Source: Dryas octopetala
Lineage: Eukaryota; Streptophyta; Magnoliopsida; Rosales; Rosaceae
Assembly (NCBI GenBank): GCA_963921425.1
Contig: OY992834.1
Coordinates: forward strand, 11,825,271 to 11,889,270
Direction: 5' to 3'
DNA length: 64,000 nucleotides
The translations under genes were made by a program, and so were the position numbers. The stretch's first letter is position 1, and the number at the start of each line of letters is the position of its first letter. The notes under the pieces are model-generated. The model made no database searches and was not told the DNA's origin. It worked only from the letters and a program-made list of their open reading frames with translations. Below, piece by piece: positions 38,086 through 49,323 of the stretch.

Positions 38086-39621
38086 ATGGATTCCATTGAG
38101 TCTGCCTTCTCCAAACGTTTAACTCTGGTTGAAGGGGAAGAGGAGGAGATTCCGATTCGCAAGCTGGGGGCGGAAGTTAACAAAGAGGTTCTCCGGAAGA
38201 GCTTGGTGGCGAAGGTCCTAACACCCAAGAGCTTCAATCGGCCTGCCTTCAAAAACACGATGCTGAAACTCTGGGACACTATGAGGAATGTTTCCGCAAA
38301 AGACCTTGGACCAAACCTGTTTCTCTTCACCTTTTCTTCCGAGGGGGATAAGCAACGGGTCATTAATCAAGCCCCTTGGACTTTTGACAAAGCTTTGGTT
38401 GTTTTGGAGGAACCTAATGGTACAGTTGCCCCGAATGCTATGGCTTTGATACATGCCGATTTCTGGGTTCAAGCACACAATGTGCCACTATTATATATGA
38501 CGGAGGAAGTGGGGATGCTGATCGGGAATGGCCTGGGGACGTGTCTGGAAGTCGGGGGAGGATATGAGCACCACTTGGTAGGGCAGTTTCTTCGTATTCG
38601 GGTGCGACTCGACACCACGAAACCACTACCTCGGATTAAAAGACTAACTCTGGAAGATGGGGAAAGGGTTGAAATACAACTGCTCTACGAACGGCTTCCA
38701 ATCTTCTGTTATGTTTGTGGAAGGATTGGACACAATTTCAAACAGTGTGATTGTACCACGGATTCTGACCGTGCCGACCCCGGAAAGCAATGGGGGAGTT
38801 GGCTAAAAGCGGAACCAGCATTTACAAAGTATCGCCCTGTCGAGGCCAGCGGGCAGGAGGCTGAGGACGAAAGAGAAGAACACACGGTCCAATTGATTGG
38901 CAACCAGGGATCCATTATACCAGCTTTTAAAGTGACACAACAAACCCGTGTGTCTCGGGAGGAGCTTGCTGCTATTGGGGAACAAAGGAGACAGCAGGAA
39001 GAGGCTGCACGGCTGAAACGGATAGACGCTTTGAAGAAAACTGAGGGAAAGCAAATGCGACATGAGGAGGAGGACGTAAGAGGTCCGATGGTCGATGTAG
39101 ACCTCATTGGGGCACCACCAGGGGGAAAACGAACGGAGAGAGAGGGGGGCTCTTCTACGTCGTTGGGCACAGAGTTGCTGTTAACTCAAATTGAGACCTC
39201 TGAGAGCTTAACCCAGAGTGTGGAAAAAGATATTTTCAACCTTGCACCCCTTATCACCTCTAAGGAATCGCAACAAGCCTTGGCGACACGGAACTCGCCC
39301 TCCCAGGTACAAGTTCAGGACCTGGGGAATCTTATGCGTGACACTTTGCATGGGGCGACTCCTCGGAAGCAACATTCTAAGGCCAAACCTGGGCCCCGAC
39401 AAAGAAAAGACAAGAATGATTCCAGTCCAGCTTCTATGGATTATGAGGCGGCTAGTGTCTTGGGGGGTAAAAGGAAAGATATGCATGGGGAAAGAGACAT
39501 GATAGTGGGGTCACATAAGAAGGGTCGCTCTCTCCAACCGTCTGTTGATACCGGAATTATAGCAGGCTCGCCTAGGAGCCAAGTGGTGGGACCGGGACAG
39601 CCGGCCCACCACAAGCAATGA
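38086..39621 (+). CDS. LINE ORF1 protein (DUF4283 and CCHC zinc knuckle)
   Basis: A 511-residue RNA-binding protein of plant L1 elements, expected to coat the element RNA in a ribonucleoprotein. The N-terminal 150 residues match the DUF4283 pattern (RKSLVAKVL, LWDTMRNVSAKDLG, LFLFTFSSEGDKQRVINQAP, WTFDKALVVLE). A CCHC_4 zinc knuckle follows, FCYVCGRIGHNFKQCD. The C-terminal half is charged and low in structure, with a Glu/Arg-rich EEAARLKR segment. The frame is open upstream to 37999 but without an ATG, so the first ATG in frame, at 38086, is taken as the start. Its stop overlaps the ORF2 start (ATGA). No disabling change is seen. Confidence 0.9.
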   Translation: MDSIESAFSKRLTLVEGEEEEIPIRKLGAEVNKEVLRKSLVAKVLTPKSFNRPAFKNTMLKLWDTMRNVSAKDLGPNLFLFTFSSEGDKQRVINQAPWTFDKALVVLEEPNGTVAPNAMALIHADFWVQAHNVPLLYMTEEVGMLIGNGLGTCLEVGGGYEHHLVGQFLRIRVRLDTTKPLPRIKRLTLEDGERVEIQLLYERLPIFCYVCGRIGHNFKQCDCTTDSDRADPGKQWGSWLKAEPAFTKYRPVEASGQEAEDEREEHTVQLIGNQGSIIPAFKVTQQTRVSREELAAIGEQRRQQEEAARLKRIDALKKTEGKQMRHEEEDVRGPMVDVDLIGAPPGGKRTEREGGSSTSLGTELLLTQIETSESLTQSVEKDIFNLAPLITSKESQQALATRNSPSQVQVQDLGNLMRDTLHGATPRKQHSKAKPGPRQRKDKNDSSPASMDYEAASVLGGKRKDMHGERDMIVGSHKKGRSLQPSVDTGIIAGSPRSQVVGPGQPAHHKQ

Positions 39622-42600
39622 AACTCTTAAGCTGGAATGTTCGAGGTCTCCGGCATCCTCGAACATTCGCCTCTCTCAAGCACGTCTTGAGAGTTAATAT
39701 GCCGGACGTCATTTTTTTAATGGAGACAAAAATGACGGAGTTACAAATGGAAAAGCTTCCAATTTTTTTGGGACTGAAAGGTGCTATGCGTGTGGGACGA
39801 CGGGGGCTGGGTGGTGGTCTAATTATGTTGTGGCGGCATGGCTGGCATCTTAACCTCCTGTCTTATTCCGTGGGTCATATTGACATGTTTATTGAACAAC
39901 CATCTGGCTCCACTTTTCGTCTCACTGGCTTTTATGGGAACCCGGTGACTAATCATAGACATCATTCGTGGGAGTTGCTGAGACGACTGCATGGGATGAG
40001 GACGGGTCCTTGGATGGTTTTTGGGGATTTTAATGAAATTGTGACTGACTCAGAAAAAATTGGTGGCTTGGTGAGACCCCCAGGGCAAATGGGGGCCTTC
40101 CGGGATGTGCTCCTAGAGTGTGGTTTATCAGAGGTCAGTGTTGCTGGCGATTTATTCACTTGGGAGCGATATCAGAATGGGGAACTTTGTCTTCGGGAAC
40201 GCCTTGATCGCTGTGTGGTTAACTCCAGTTTTCGGAATTATTTTGAGTATATTATGAAGCATCATCTTCAGATTCCTGGTTCCGATCATCTACCTATTCT
40301 TGTTGAGGTGCAATCACAGTGCACTTCGACTAGGGGGCTTCCTCCCCGACGCTTCCATTTTGAGCAGCAGTGGTGTTTAGAGGAGGGCTGTGAAGAGGTC
40401 ATCCGTGATGCCTGAAATTTCTCTCTTCCACGCAGCAGCTCGGTGCCACAAGGCCTGCATCACTGTGCGTTACAACTTAAAAAATGGAGCTCGAGGCTCT
40501 ATGGGGGGCGACGGATACAAATTAAAAGGCTACAACTTGAGCTTGAACAACTAAAGAAATTCCCTCAACCCAACCAAGATCCTTCTCGCAAAAAGGAGAT
40601 CACACGAGAACTTGAATCTCTAATTGAAACCGATGAAATTTATTGGAAGCAACGGTCGCGCATTAAATGGCTACAGGAGGGGGATAGGAATTCACGGTTT
40701 TTCCATGAATCAGCAAAAGAGCGGGGGCAACGAAATTATATTGCAGGTTTGTATAATAATCAACAGGTGTGGGTCACCGACAATGCTCAGCTGGGGGCTC
40801 TTTTCTGTGATTTCTTTACTGATTTATTCACCAGTACCGGTGGGGTGGATATGGACAGAATTCTTTCTTTAGTGGAGCCCAAAGTGACGACTGAACAGAA
40901 TAACAATCTTATCCGGGCGTTCACTCGTGTGGAAATTGAAGCTGCATTGAAGCAAATGTACCCCACCAAAGCCCCGGGTTTTGACGGGATGCCTGCGATT
41001 TTTTATCAAAAATACTGGTCAATTGTAGGTGATGAGGTTGCGGACTTCTGTCTCAAAATTCTAAATGGGCACGAGAGTGTCCGCAGTGTCAACCACACTC
41101 TCTTGGCCCTTATCCCGAAGGTGGCTCTTCCTCAAAATGTGGGTGATTTTCGGCCTATCAGCCTATGCACCGTTCTTTATAAGTTGGTCGCCAAGACTCT
41201 TGCCAATAGACTGAAGCAGATCCTCCCCCAACTCATTTCGGAAAACCAAAGTGCTTTTGTCCCGGGGCGCCTGATTCTGGATAATGTCCTTGTGGCTTTT
41301 GAGACGACCCATGCAATTAAGACCTTGCCTGCGGATGGCACCCCGAAAATGGCCCTAAAGCTGGATATGGCTAAGGCGTATGATCGTGTGGAATGGGAAT
41401 TCTTACGGGCGCTAATGGAAAAACTGGGTTTTCATGAAAAATGGATCTCTCTGATTATGGATTGCTTGACAACGGTGAGTTTCTCAGTCCTTTGGCGGGG
41501 TGCCCCGCTGGGGAATATTTTACCCCAAAGGGGGCTACGGCAGGGATGCCCTCTATCCCCATATCTCTTCCTCTTGTGCGCTGAAGGCTTTACCACCCTG
41601 CTTAATAATGCAGACCGCCAGGGAATGATAAAAGAAGTGAAAGTTGCCCCCAATGCCCCAGAACTGACACATTTATTCTATGCAGATGATAGCTTACTCT
41701 TTCTTGAGGCCACACCAGGAAGTGCCTGGGCGATAAAATCCATGCTCAATATCTATGCCGAAGTGTCTGGCCAATTGGTGAATTTCTCTAAATCAGCGGT
41801 GTGTTTCAGCAAAAATACTGACCATTTAATTTCTACTATTATCTCTCAGGTTCTGGGGGTGCCGAAAGTGGAATGTCATGAAAAATATCTTGGCCTCCCC
41901 AGTGTGGCGGGGCGAGAGCGAAAGATCATTTTCCAATCAGTAAAGGAGCGTATCTGGAGGAAATTAAGTGGCTGGAAAGAAAAGTTTCTCTCTAAGGCGG
42001 GGAAGGAAGTTTTACTGAAGGCAGTGGTTCAGGCTATTCCTACCTATTATATGAGTGTTTTTCGCATGCCCAAGGGTGTCTGTAAGGAGATTCGTGCGAT
42101 GTTCTTTCGGTTTTGGTGGAGTAGTGGTGTAAAGGGGAATGGTATACATTGGCTACGATGGGAGAAATTGTGCACCTCCAAGTTGGATGGGGGTTTGGGC
42201 TTCCGAAACTTTGAGCATTTTAATAAAGCCCTCATTGCCAAGCAGGGCTGGCGTCTCGTGCACTCCCCTGATTCTCTGGCCAGCCGGGTTTTGAGAAGCA
42301 GATATTTCCCTCATGGCTCTTTTATGAATGCCACCATTGGCCAGCGACCCTCACTTATTTGGAGGTCTCTCATTTGGGCTCGTGGTCTGTTAAAGGATGG
42401 CATCAGGTGGCGTGTTGGTAATGGGTGCAACATCAAGATATATCATGACAAATGGCTTCCAACACCTGTCACTCTTTCGGTGCAATCTCCACGGCTCCTT
42501 CCCACTGACTGTTTGGTCAGCGACCTCATCACTCCGTCAGGTGTCTGGAACAATGAGCTGCTTTACAACTATTTTTCGATGGAGGAAGCCGACATAATTG

Positions 42601-43718
42601 CTAGTATTCCCCTTGGCAGTTTGCATCACCCTGACCGACAAATCTGGCATTATACTAAAAATGGGCTTTACAGCGTTAAGAGTGGGTACTGGCTTGCCAT
42701 GAATTCGGCGACCATTTCGACCCTCCCCAGCTGCTCCTCTCATCGGCCCAATCAGCAACTCTGGCGCACTTTATGGAATTTGAGAATCCCGGGCAAGATC
42801 AAACTCTTCCTCTGGCGCTGCTGCCAAGAAATCCTTCCATGTAATGTCAATCTCTTCAATCGTAAGATCATCCCTCGGCCTGTCTGTCCTCGGTGTTGGA
42901 AAAAACCAGAGACGGTCCTTCATGCTGTTTGGGGATGCAGTGCTGCAAAAAATGTTTGGCACTGCTCTGTTCTTGGTGAGCTGGTGCGCTGGTACAGGGA
43001 GGGAACCTTCACTGATTTTTTCCACTCAATTCTACTTGTTCTCTCCAAAGCCGAGCAGGAGGAATTTGCGTTTATCTGTTGGGGCGTTTGGAATATGAGG
43101 AATGATTTTGTGCATACTGGCGTGGTTGGAGATGGATTGCATCAGTATACCCGCATGATTACTTTTGCTACTGAATACAAAGAGGCTTGGCTTCGCCTCC
43201 AACCGAGCCCCATGATGAACAGACCTGTGGAAAAATGGCAGAAGCCTGCGGAGGGTGTTTTTAAGATCAATGTGGATGCAGGTGTGTCTACACGAACTCG
43301 GGCGTGTGGTCTGGGGGTGGTGGTTCGGGACAGCTGTGGGGAGGCCCTTCTCGCTGCTTCCAAGCATATCCCTGGCACCCATTCGCCACGCGAAGCTGAA
43401 CTCATGGCGGCTATCATGGGGCTGCAACTTGCTTCAGATCTTGGTCTTCACCATATTGTTTTGGAAATGGATGCACTGGATGCAGTGAACTGCATCAATG
43501 AACCTTCTAGCTGCCTGGCAACTGATGGGGTCCTTGTTGAGGATGTCAAACTTCTTTTAATGGGCTTCGCATCGACAACCTGTTGCCACTGCCGACGAAC
43601 CAGCAACAATGCAGCACATCACCTTGCCAAGTATGCTGTCTCTCATGTTGGCTCTCTTATTACTCTTAATAACTGGCCAAATTGGCTTGCTGTAATTCTG
43701 CATAATGATGCAACTTGA
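39618..43718 (+). pseudogene. LINE ORF2 (endonuclease, reverse transcriptase, RNase H-like), one in-frame stop
   Basis: The ORF2 frame has 1367 codons including the terminal stop and is open except for a TGA at codon 266 (40413-40415), where relatives typically have Trp. Upstream is the APE-type endonuclease with its key residues: N7 in SWNVRG, E36 in METK, D137/N139 in GDFNE and SDH at 222-224. Downstream is the reverse transcriptase, with PGFDGMPAIFYQKYW, DFRPISLC, KTLANRLK, the active site YADD (688-691) and a thumb region. A zf-RVT zinc-binding domain comes next (W..LRIPGKIKLFLWR, CPRCWKKPETVLHAVWGC). Last is an RVT_3 RNase H-like domain (FKINVDAG, SPREAELMA, LEMDALDAVN). The endonuclease and polymerase are therefore split unless the stop is read through. 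Confidence 0.92.
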
Positions 43719-43773
43719 ATAAAAATTACAGCCTTCTTCTCTCAAAAAAAAAAAAAAAACCAAGCTAACCAAG

Positions 43774-44704
43774 AACAAAACAAGGTGTCAAGGAGACATC
43801 TTAAATAAGATTTTAACATGATCATCGAAATCGAATGGATTTGAAGATTTGACTCTCTTTCTGCTGTCTTCCCTTCTCACTCTCTTTACAACTTCTTTCT
43901 GCTGTCTTTCCTTCTCACTCTCTTTCCAACTTCTACACGCCAACTTTAATTTTCATGTGAAATTTAATATTTTCACTTATAAAAAATAATAAGATGTATG
44001 AAAATTAGTTTAAGACCAATTTGGTATTGCTCTGATATAAAACAGTTGTGAACCATCATCTGCTTATTTTGACCCCCTAAAAAACAACTTCTTTTGACTT
44101 CAATTTTGAAAATAAGCATTTCTAAAATTTATAACCAAATACTTATAACCTATCAAAACTTAAAATAACTTTTTTCTACCAAACCTCAACCTCAAACTAG
44201 CCCTTAAGTTGTGGTTGCATAGTGTCTAGTTTATTCGAACACGGAGTGAACCCAACTCCCATGTATACTAGTATACTACTAGCTACTACCTTTTTTCTTG
44301 TGGGAATTACTTGTGCAATGGGACTAACCTAAAATAGTAGGTTTTTAGCACCAAAGGGAAATAGTAGGTTTTCTGCTATTGTATTTTGGTTAAAATTCAT
44401 TCTCCCTATCTTGGGCTCAATCTCATCTTGGATTGGACATGGATTGCGTGAAAGTAAATTAATGGGTTTAAATAAGCAGTTTCGTTCTATCAAGAGAAAA
44501 ATTTTAAAGTGGCAAAAAAAAAAAAAGATAAATTTTAGGCAATTGTAAGCACTTTTTTCACTCAATGTTGGGAATTAATAGGAATCCATGAGTTATCTAT
44601 CTAGGAGATTACACATTTCCAACTATAAATAATTATTGTTTCTCACAATTGCTCAAACTTCGTCCCTTAGAATTTATTGATAAAAATACTTCATTATATA
44701 TATA
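43774..44704. other. Intergenic, short tandem repeat only
   Basis: A CT-rich tandem duplication (38 bp unit, CTGCTGTCTT core, two copies) lies at about 43855-43935. The rest is AT-rich with no gene seen. Confidence 0.6.
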
Positions 44705-45107
44705 GAGAAGCGTTCTAAAGCTAACTAAATAGCAAGTTAGTGCGAAGCTAACTATCTTTTTGGGTCCACCACATAAGTAATTTCAAAATTCTAACCGTCC
44801 AATTTTTAAGCTCCACTTCAAATATTAACATTGCAAAAAATCAACTAAATAAAAAACCATTTAGTTATCTAATTATGATCAAATAAATGGACAAACACTA
44901 GATTTCGATAAAAGTATATAAATGGTTATTATTATAATCAAATGACTAAAAGTTTTATAATTTTGGAGATTTTTTACAAAGATGATCTTTGAAGTGAGAC
45001 TTAAAAAATGAACGGTTCGAATTATAAAATTATATTATGTGATGAGTCTAAAAAGAGAAATTATCTTTATATTAATTTGTTAATTAGTTAACTTTAGAGC
45101 ATTTATG
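44705..45107. mobile_element. Foldback MITE (family F), copy 2
   Basis: A 403 bp relative of the element at 26024: left GCGTTCTAAAGCTAACTAAA, right TTAATTAGTTAACTTTAGAG. The two have nearly the same length and the same internal core (AACCGTCC, GATGATCTTTGAAGT, AATGAACGGTTC). The flanks are TA-rich, so no exact duplication is called. Confidence 0.75.
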
Positions 45108-45564
45108 TATATCCCTTCGCAATATCCTTAAAACTAAACTTAGGCTAGCTTGCTAACTCAATGTACGTCAATTGTTTATATATATATATTTATATATTTC
45201 TGTAGCTGGTATACATGGTACTTATTAAAATCCAAATTTGATTTAAACCCGAAAATCCAAATAAAGATTGTTTTGGCTTACTCTAGTACTAGTGCATGCC
45301 AATGATATATGCCATCATGGGCTCGAAGAACTCTTAGGAATAGCCAACTAGCTATGATATAACTGTTTGATAAATATTATTGGATGTTGAAAATGTACAT
45401 TTACAACTTTAGGCTAAAATCGAAATGATGAACATGGGCCCATAAACAAGATGGGTCAAACTCCATAAGGGTCACATATTTTGTGGCATGGAGTAATATG
45501 GTGCTTACAAATTATATCCACATCAACACTTGATTGATTTGAGTGGTTACTTTCTTGCCCAATA

Positions 45565-45624
<60 letters not shown>

Positions 45625-47028
45625 CTTTTCCGGCGTAATGAAATGTGTCACATGATACACACACCTAGGAAATGGGAATGAGAAAGAATTAATTAAGGGG
45701 AAAAAAAAAATGGAAATGAGCCAATGGAAGCACAAAATGTACATTTACGTGCCAATGTTGTTTCAACTGTACAATCATTGTTGAGAAAATAATTATAGAT
45801 CACTTTCTAGTACTACAACCATGCATTATTGTGTGCTGATCAAATAGTATCATTTTTCTCACATGAAATTTCACTTCCGATTGGTACAGATTGGCACGAT
45901 GCATTGAACTTAGATTCTACTATTTTTTGCCTTCTTGTGCGCTGATCAAATAATATATATCTTTTCTTTTTGTTTTATTTTTTCTTACTACTATTTGAAC
46001 TTTTTTTTTTGCCACTATGAAACTTCCATTAAAACAGCCACAAAAGCAAAGAACAGTACAAAAACAAACCAAGACAGTAAGGCAGAAAACAAAGCAGCAA
46101 ACCAAATCAAACAAAATCCCCAAATTACTACTATTTGAACTTAGATTCTAGTATTCTACAACTTTTCTATGTGACCTTGTGCAACTTGAGCTATATTCAC
46201 TGTATTATGCTTGTTTCAAGTGATTCATTAGTCGCGATGTCTTTAAAATTATAAGATGTCAATTTCTTTGAACAAAATAAAAAAATAAAGAGAAAAAACA
46301 AGAATTATAATATGAGCAAATCTTTTTTTCTTTTCGTTTTTCAAGTAAATGAACTGGATGTCCACAATAATCTGTTTGGTATATATGTTTGGTGGTGTTT
46401 GATATTGGGAGGTAGAAGGAATTTAGGGAGCAAATAAGTATTTGGATATATTTATGTGCATACGAGGAACATGCATGCATGTCACAGTAAATTGATCTTA
46501 TATATGAACAGCCTTTTTCTCATGGCGGTTCTAATTTGGTGGAACCTTCGATCAATATCTTCATGATTTGCATGACGTAAACTGTAAGTATTTCTTGGCA
46601 ATATTTTCTGTGGCCTCCAAATGCATGTATTACGTACGTATTTCATCATTTCAATGATGGGCCATTCACTGACACTCATGTTTAGCTTACCACACTCTAC
46701 ATTGCTAGTGCATAAGAATTAGGCAGAGGCAGAGCGAGGTTTCAATAATATATAGATGGAGGGTTTAAAATTTTAACAGCAAGGTACCGTATTGAGGATT
46801 TCAATACTTATTATAGATGTACTGTAGTTATACTTTATTGTCGCTACAGTCTATAATTACACCTATACATATGCATCTCAAATAAAAACTATAAATCCTA
46901 AATTTTAATGTGTATCTGCAAAAAAAGAAAAAAAAAAAAAGTGCGCAATCATGCATTTGAATGCTCAATGCAAAGTTGAAAAGCGCCATCATTTTGTAAG
47001 TAAAAAAAAATTTTATATATATATATAT
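45108..47028. other. Intergenic, no gene seen; holds a (GA)26 tract
   Basis: AT-rich. The GA microsatellite at 45569-45620 (52 bp) is the main feature. TA runs lie near 45178-45190 and 47014-47033. No exon or RNA gene was recognised. Confidence 0.6.
45569..45620. repeat. (GA)26 microsatellite
   Basis: An uninterrupted GA tract of 52 bp. Confidence 0.97.
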
Positions 47029-47033
47029 ATATA

Positions 47034-48085
47034 TGTTGATGCAAATTTCCGTAAGATAGATGCAACAACTTAGAAATTGTGACCTGACTGATCTGAAGTC
47101 TTGTTGGATGATGACGTGAGACCTTCCTGCAAACGAACACAAAATCAAAGGAGATGGACCGGTATGGTACCAGCCCAATACGCTCCGGTGATGAAGTCAG
47201 TGATGTGTATCTGGTGGTGTTTGAATGTAAACGAGGAAGAACAAAGGATGAACTTGGGAGAATGGGAAGAACAAGGTAAATATTCTGGGTTTATTCTCAG
47301 CAAGTTGGGTATGCTCTTGGGTGAGTGGAAATTTTGTGAAAGTGTTTGTCTGGTGATAGATAACTGGGTGATTTTGTGCATATGAGTTGGTATATATAGG
47401 CAAATGAAATTGTGATGAGTAAGTTACCTGCATGTGGTTGGTTGGTTGAGAAAGATCCACGCGTTCGGTCGTGAATAGTGGCATGCACAGCTACCCACCT
47501 CATTTGCATTCAATGCTGCATTGAATGCAAGTATGGAAGGTTCAGGTGAACTGCCTCAATAGTCATGAATGTGAGCTGGGAAGTCTCATCTGTCAGAAGA
47601 TCTTTTCAAGTGCATTTAAGTATGGCGGTTTGTCCCAACATGATCTTCCTTGGAATGGCGACGGGAATCCGAGCCGACCCGAACACACGTCCTTATGCAT
47701 GCACATAAAGTCCATGTGTGATCGGATCAGACATGAACTTTCGAACCGAACCGATCAAGTAGGTAGTGATCCCTCCGAGTCGTAGCTGGTTGTGACTAGA
47801 GTCCGAAAAGATGTTCCCTTAGGGCCGACCCGAGCCGAGCCGAACTGGGATGACTAAGGATAAATGAACACTCAATCCTTTGGAAGATCCTCGGTTCGGG
47901 TCGGACCAGGCATGAAAGGCTCGCCAGGGTGATCCGATCTGAGCTAACAAAGGAAGTGCCGAGCTGCATGATGATGTGAAGGTCAAAGTTTGACCACTGA
48001 GAAGTCAAACACTGAAGTTGGGTCTGACCGGCCACGTGTCCAGCCATGATTGGCTGTTAGATCGGTGTGGGTTTATCCACAAACA
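47034..48085 (-). mobile_element. Solo LTR of an LTR retrotransposon
   Basis: A 1052 bp unit bounded by TGTTGATGC and ATCCACAAACA (TG...CA with TGTT/AACA ends). It is flanked by ATATA on both sides (47029-47033 and 48086-48090), though this lies in TA-rich DNA. On the minus strand it has a GC-rich U3, a TATA box (TATATA near 47391-47398) and a downstream leader containing GACTTCATCACCGGAGCG, a leader type I know from plant Gypsy-group LTRs. No second LTR, PBS, PPT or internal region is present in the window, so it is read as the product of LTR-LTR recombination. Confidence 0.75.
47391..47398 (-). promoter_or_regulatory. TATA box of the solo LTR
   Basis: A TATATATA core read on the minus strand, about 350 bp before the 3' end of the LTR, as expected at a U3/R boundary. 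Confidence 0.55.
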
Positions 48086-48648
48086 ATATATATATATATC
48101 ACCAATAGATTTGGATATTTTTAAAAGTTGTTAGAGACGTTAGTCTACTTTCTTATAAAGATTATAAAATACTCGATTTGAATTGTTAGAAACTAAACAG
48201 AAGTGAAAATAGTAGTGCCCGACATATATATAAGTTATTATAATTTTTTGGTTATATTAAAAGAGATTGAATTATTTATCTATTTTAAACATAACTCATT
48301 TTTTTCCATTGTCGTTCACTACTTGCGTTAGCCTAGTAGATCCATATCTAAGTATGATGGAGAAGAGGGTTTTTATTATTCATTATTATCATTTGAAGAA
48401 ATTAACAGAATAATCTAAGAAGAAAAAGATGATTTCATACTTAATTGATTAGGTGATAAATTGGAATCTTAATTTAGGCACAAAAATTGTGCTTAGGATG
48501 GAGCATAGAAGAGATTACCATATTCGATCGGGTCCTATACATGCAATCTATCCTTTCCACTAATTAAGATAATACTTATCAATAATCAAACGTGGTGATT
48601 AGTTAGTGTGTGGATTGTAAAGCCTTCCACAGTGATGAAGCGATTCTA

Positions 48649-48690
48649 ATTTTGATTTTGATTTTGATTTTGATTTTGATTTTGATTTTG
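48649..48690. repeat. Seven tandem ATTTTG hexamers
   Basis: Seven perfect copies. The array is flanked by direct copies of GATGAAGCGATT (48634-48645 and 48694-48705), suggesting slippage plus a larger duplication. Confidence 0.95.
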
Positions 48691-48870
48691 ATGGATGAAG
48701 CGATTTTGATGCATAAAGTGGCCTGATTCCTATCTGAATAGTGTTGAGAATAATATTGTTGTACTAATTTAAATTAGCCTTAATTTTGATTAAGTGGTCA
48801 TTAATTTTAATTTATAATGTAATTATTTATGAAAATTATACCAATGACATTATTTTAATAAAATATTTAA

Positions 48871-49314
48871 TAGAAAATTAGGATTAAATACCAAATATCA
48901 ATAATTTTTCAGAAAAGCAGCAAGACACTAATTTTTTTTAGTTTAGGTACTAACCTAAAACAAGACATTTTGGATTAGGTCACAAATTGGTTTGCTATAC
49001 AGTTATGCACAGTTGTGACTGTTTTAAAGTCATAAAAATTTAAAATTTATAAGGGTTTAATGTTTTTGATTTAGGCTTAGAGGATGAAGTCATATAACTC
49101 ATAGACTAAACATTAAAGTTTAAGCCTTGCAAATATTGAAAAAATAACAAATCAATAAAAAAGTTATGACTGTTAGACAATCACAACTTGGTATACTCAT
49201 GTTTTTTAAAGTTGGTACATAAACTGAAATTTAGTATCTAAAGTGAATTACATGAACGTTTTGGTAGTTAAAATAAAAAAACATTACAATTTGGTACCTA
49301 AAGTCAACGGACCT
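48871..49314 (+). mobile_element. Mutator-like MITE family A, copy 3
   Basis: A 444 bp copy with the same ends as 20373 (TAGAAAATTAGGATTAAATA ... CAACGGACCT), flanked by a perfect 9 bp duplication AATATTTAA (48862-48870 and 49315-49323). It is shorter because part of the inner GTTGTGACTGT repeat is missing. Confidence 0.88.
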
Positions 49315-49323
49315 AATATTTAA

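Larger units (their letters stand above)
37852..43757 (+). mobile_element. L1-type LINE, nearly full length
   Basis: A non-LTR retrotransposon with a 5' UTR of about 230 bp, ORF1, ORF2, a short 3' UTR and a terminal A tail (43744 onward). It is flanked by a target-site duplication of 15-16 bp, (A)ACCAAGCTAACCAAG, at 37836-37851 and 43758-43773. Such a variable-length duplication plus poly(A) is the mark of target-primed reverse transcription. The perfect duplication and near-intact frames suggest recent insertion. The body is clearly more GC-rich than its surroundings. One nonsense codon in ORF2 makes this copy non-autonomous as it stands. Confidence 0.95.

Noticed and set aside
40443..43718. 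Treating the second part of LINE ORF2 as a separate gene
   Set aside because: It is in the same frame as 39618-40412, has no ATG at its start, and continues the protein after one nonsense codon.
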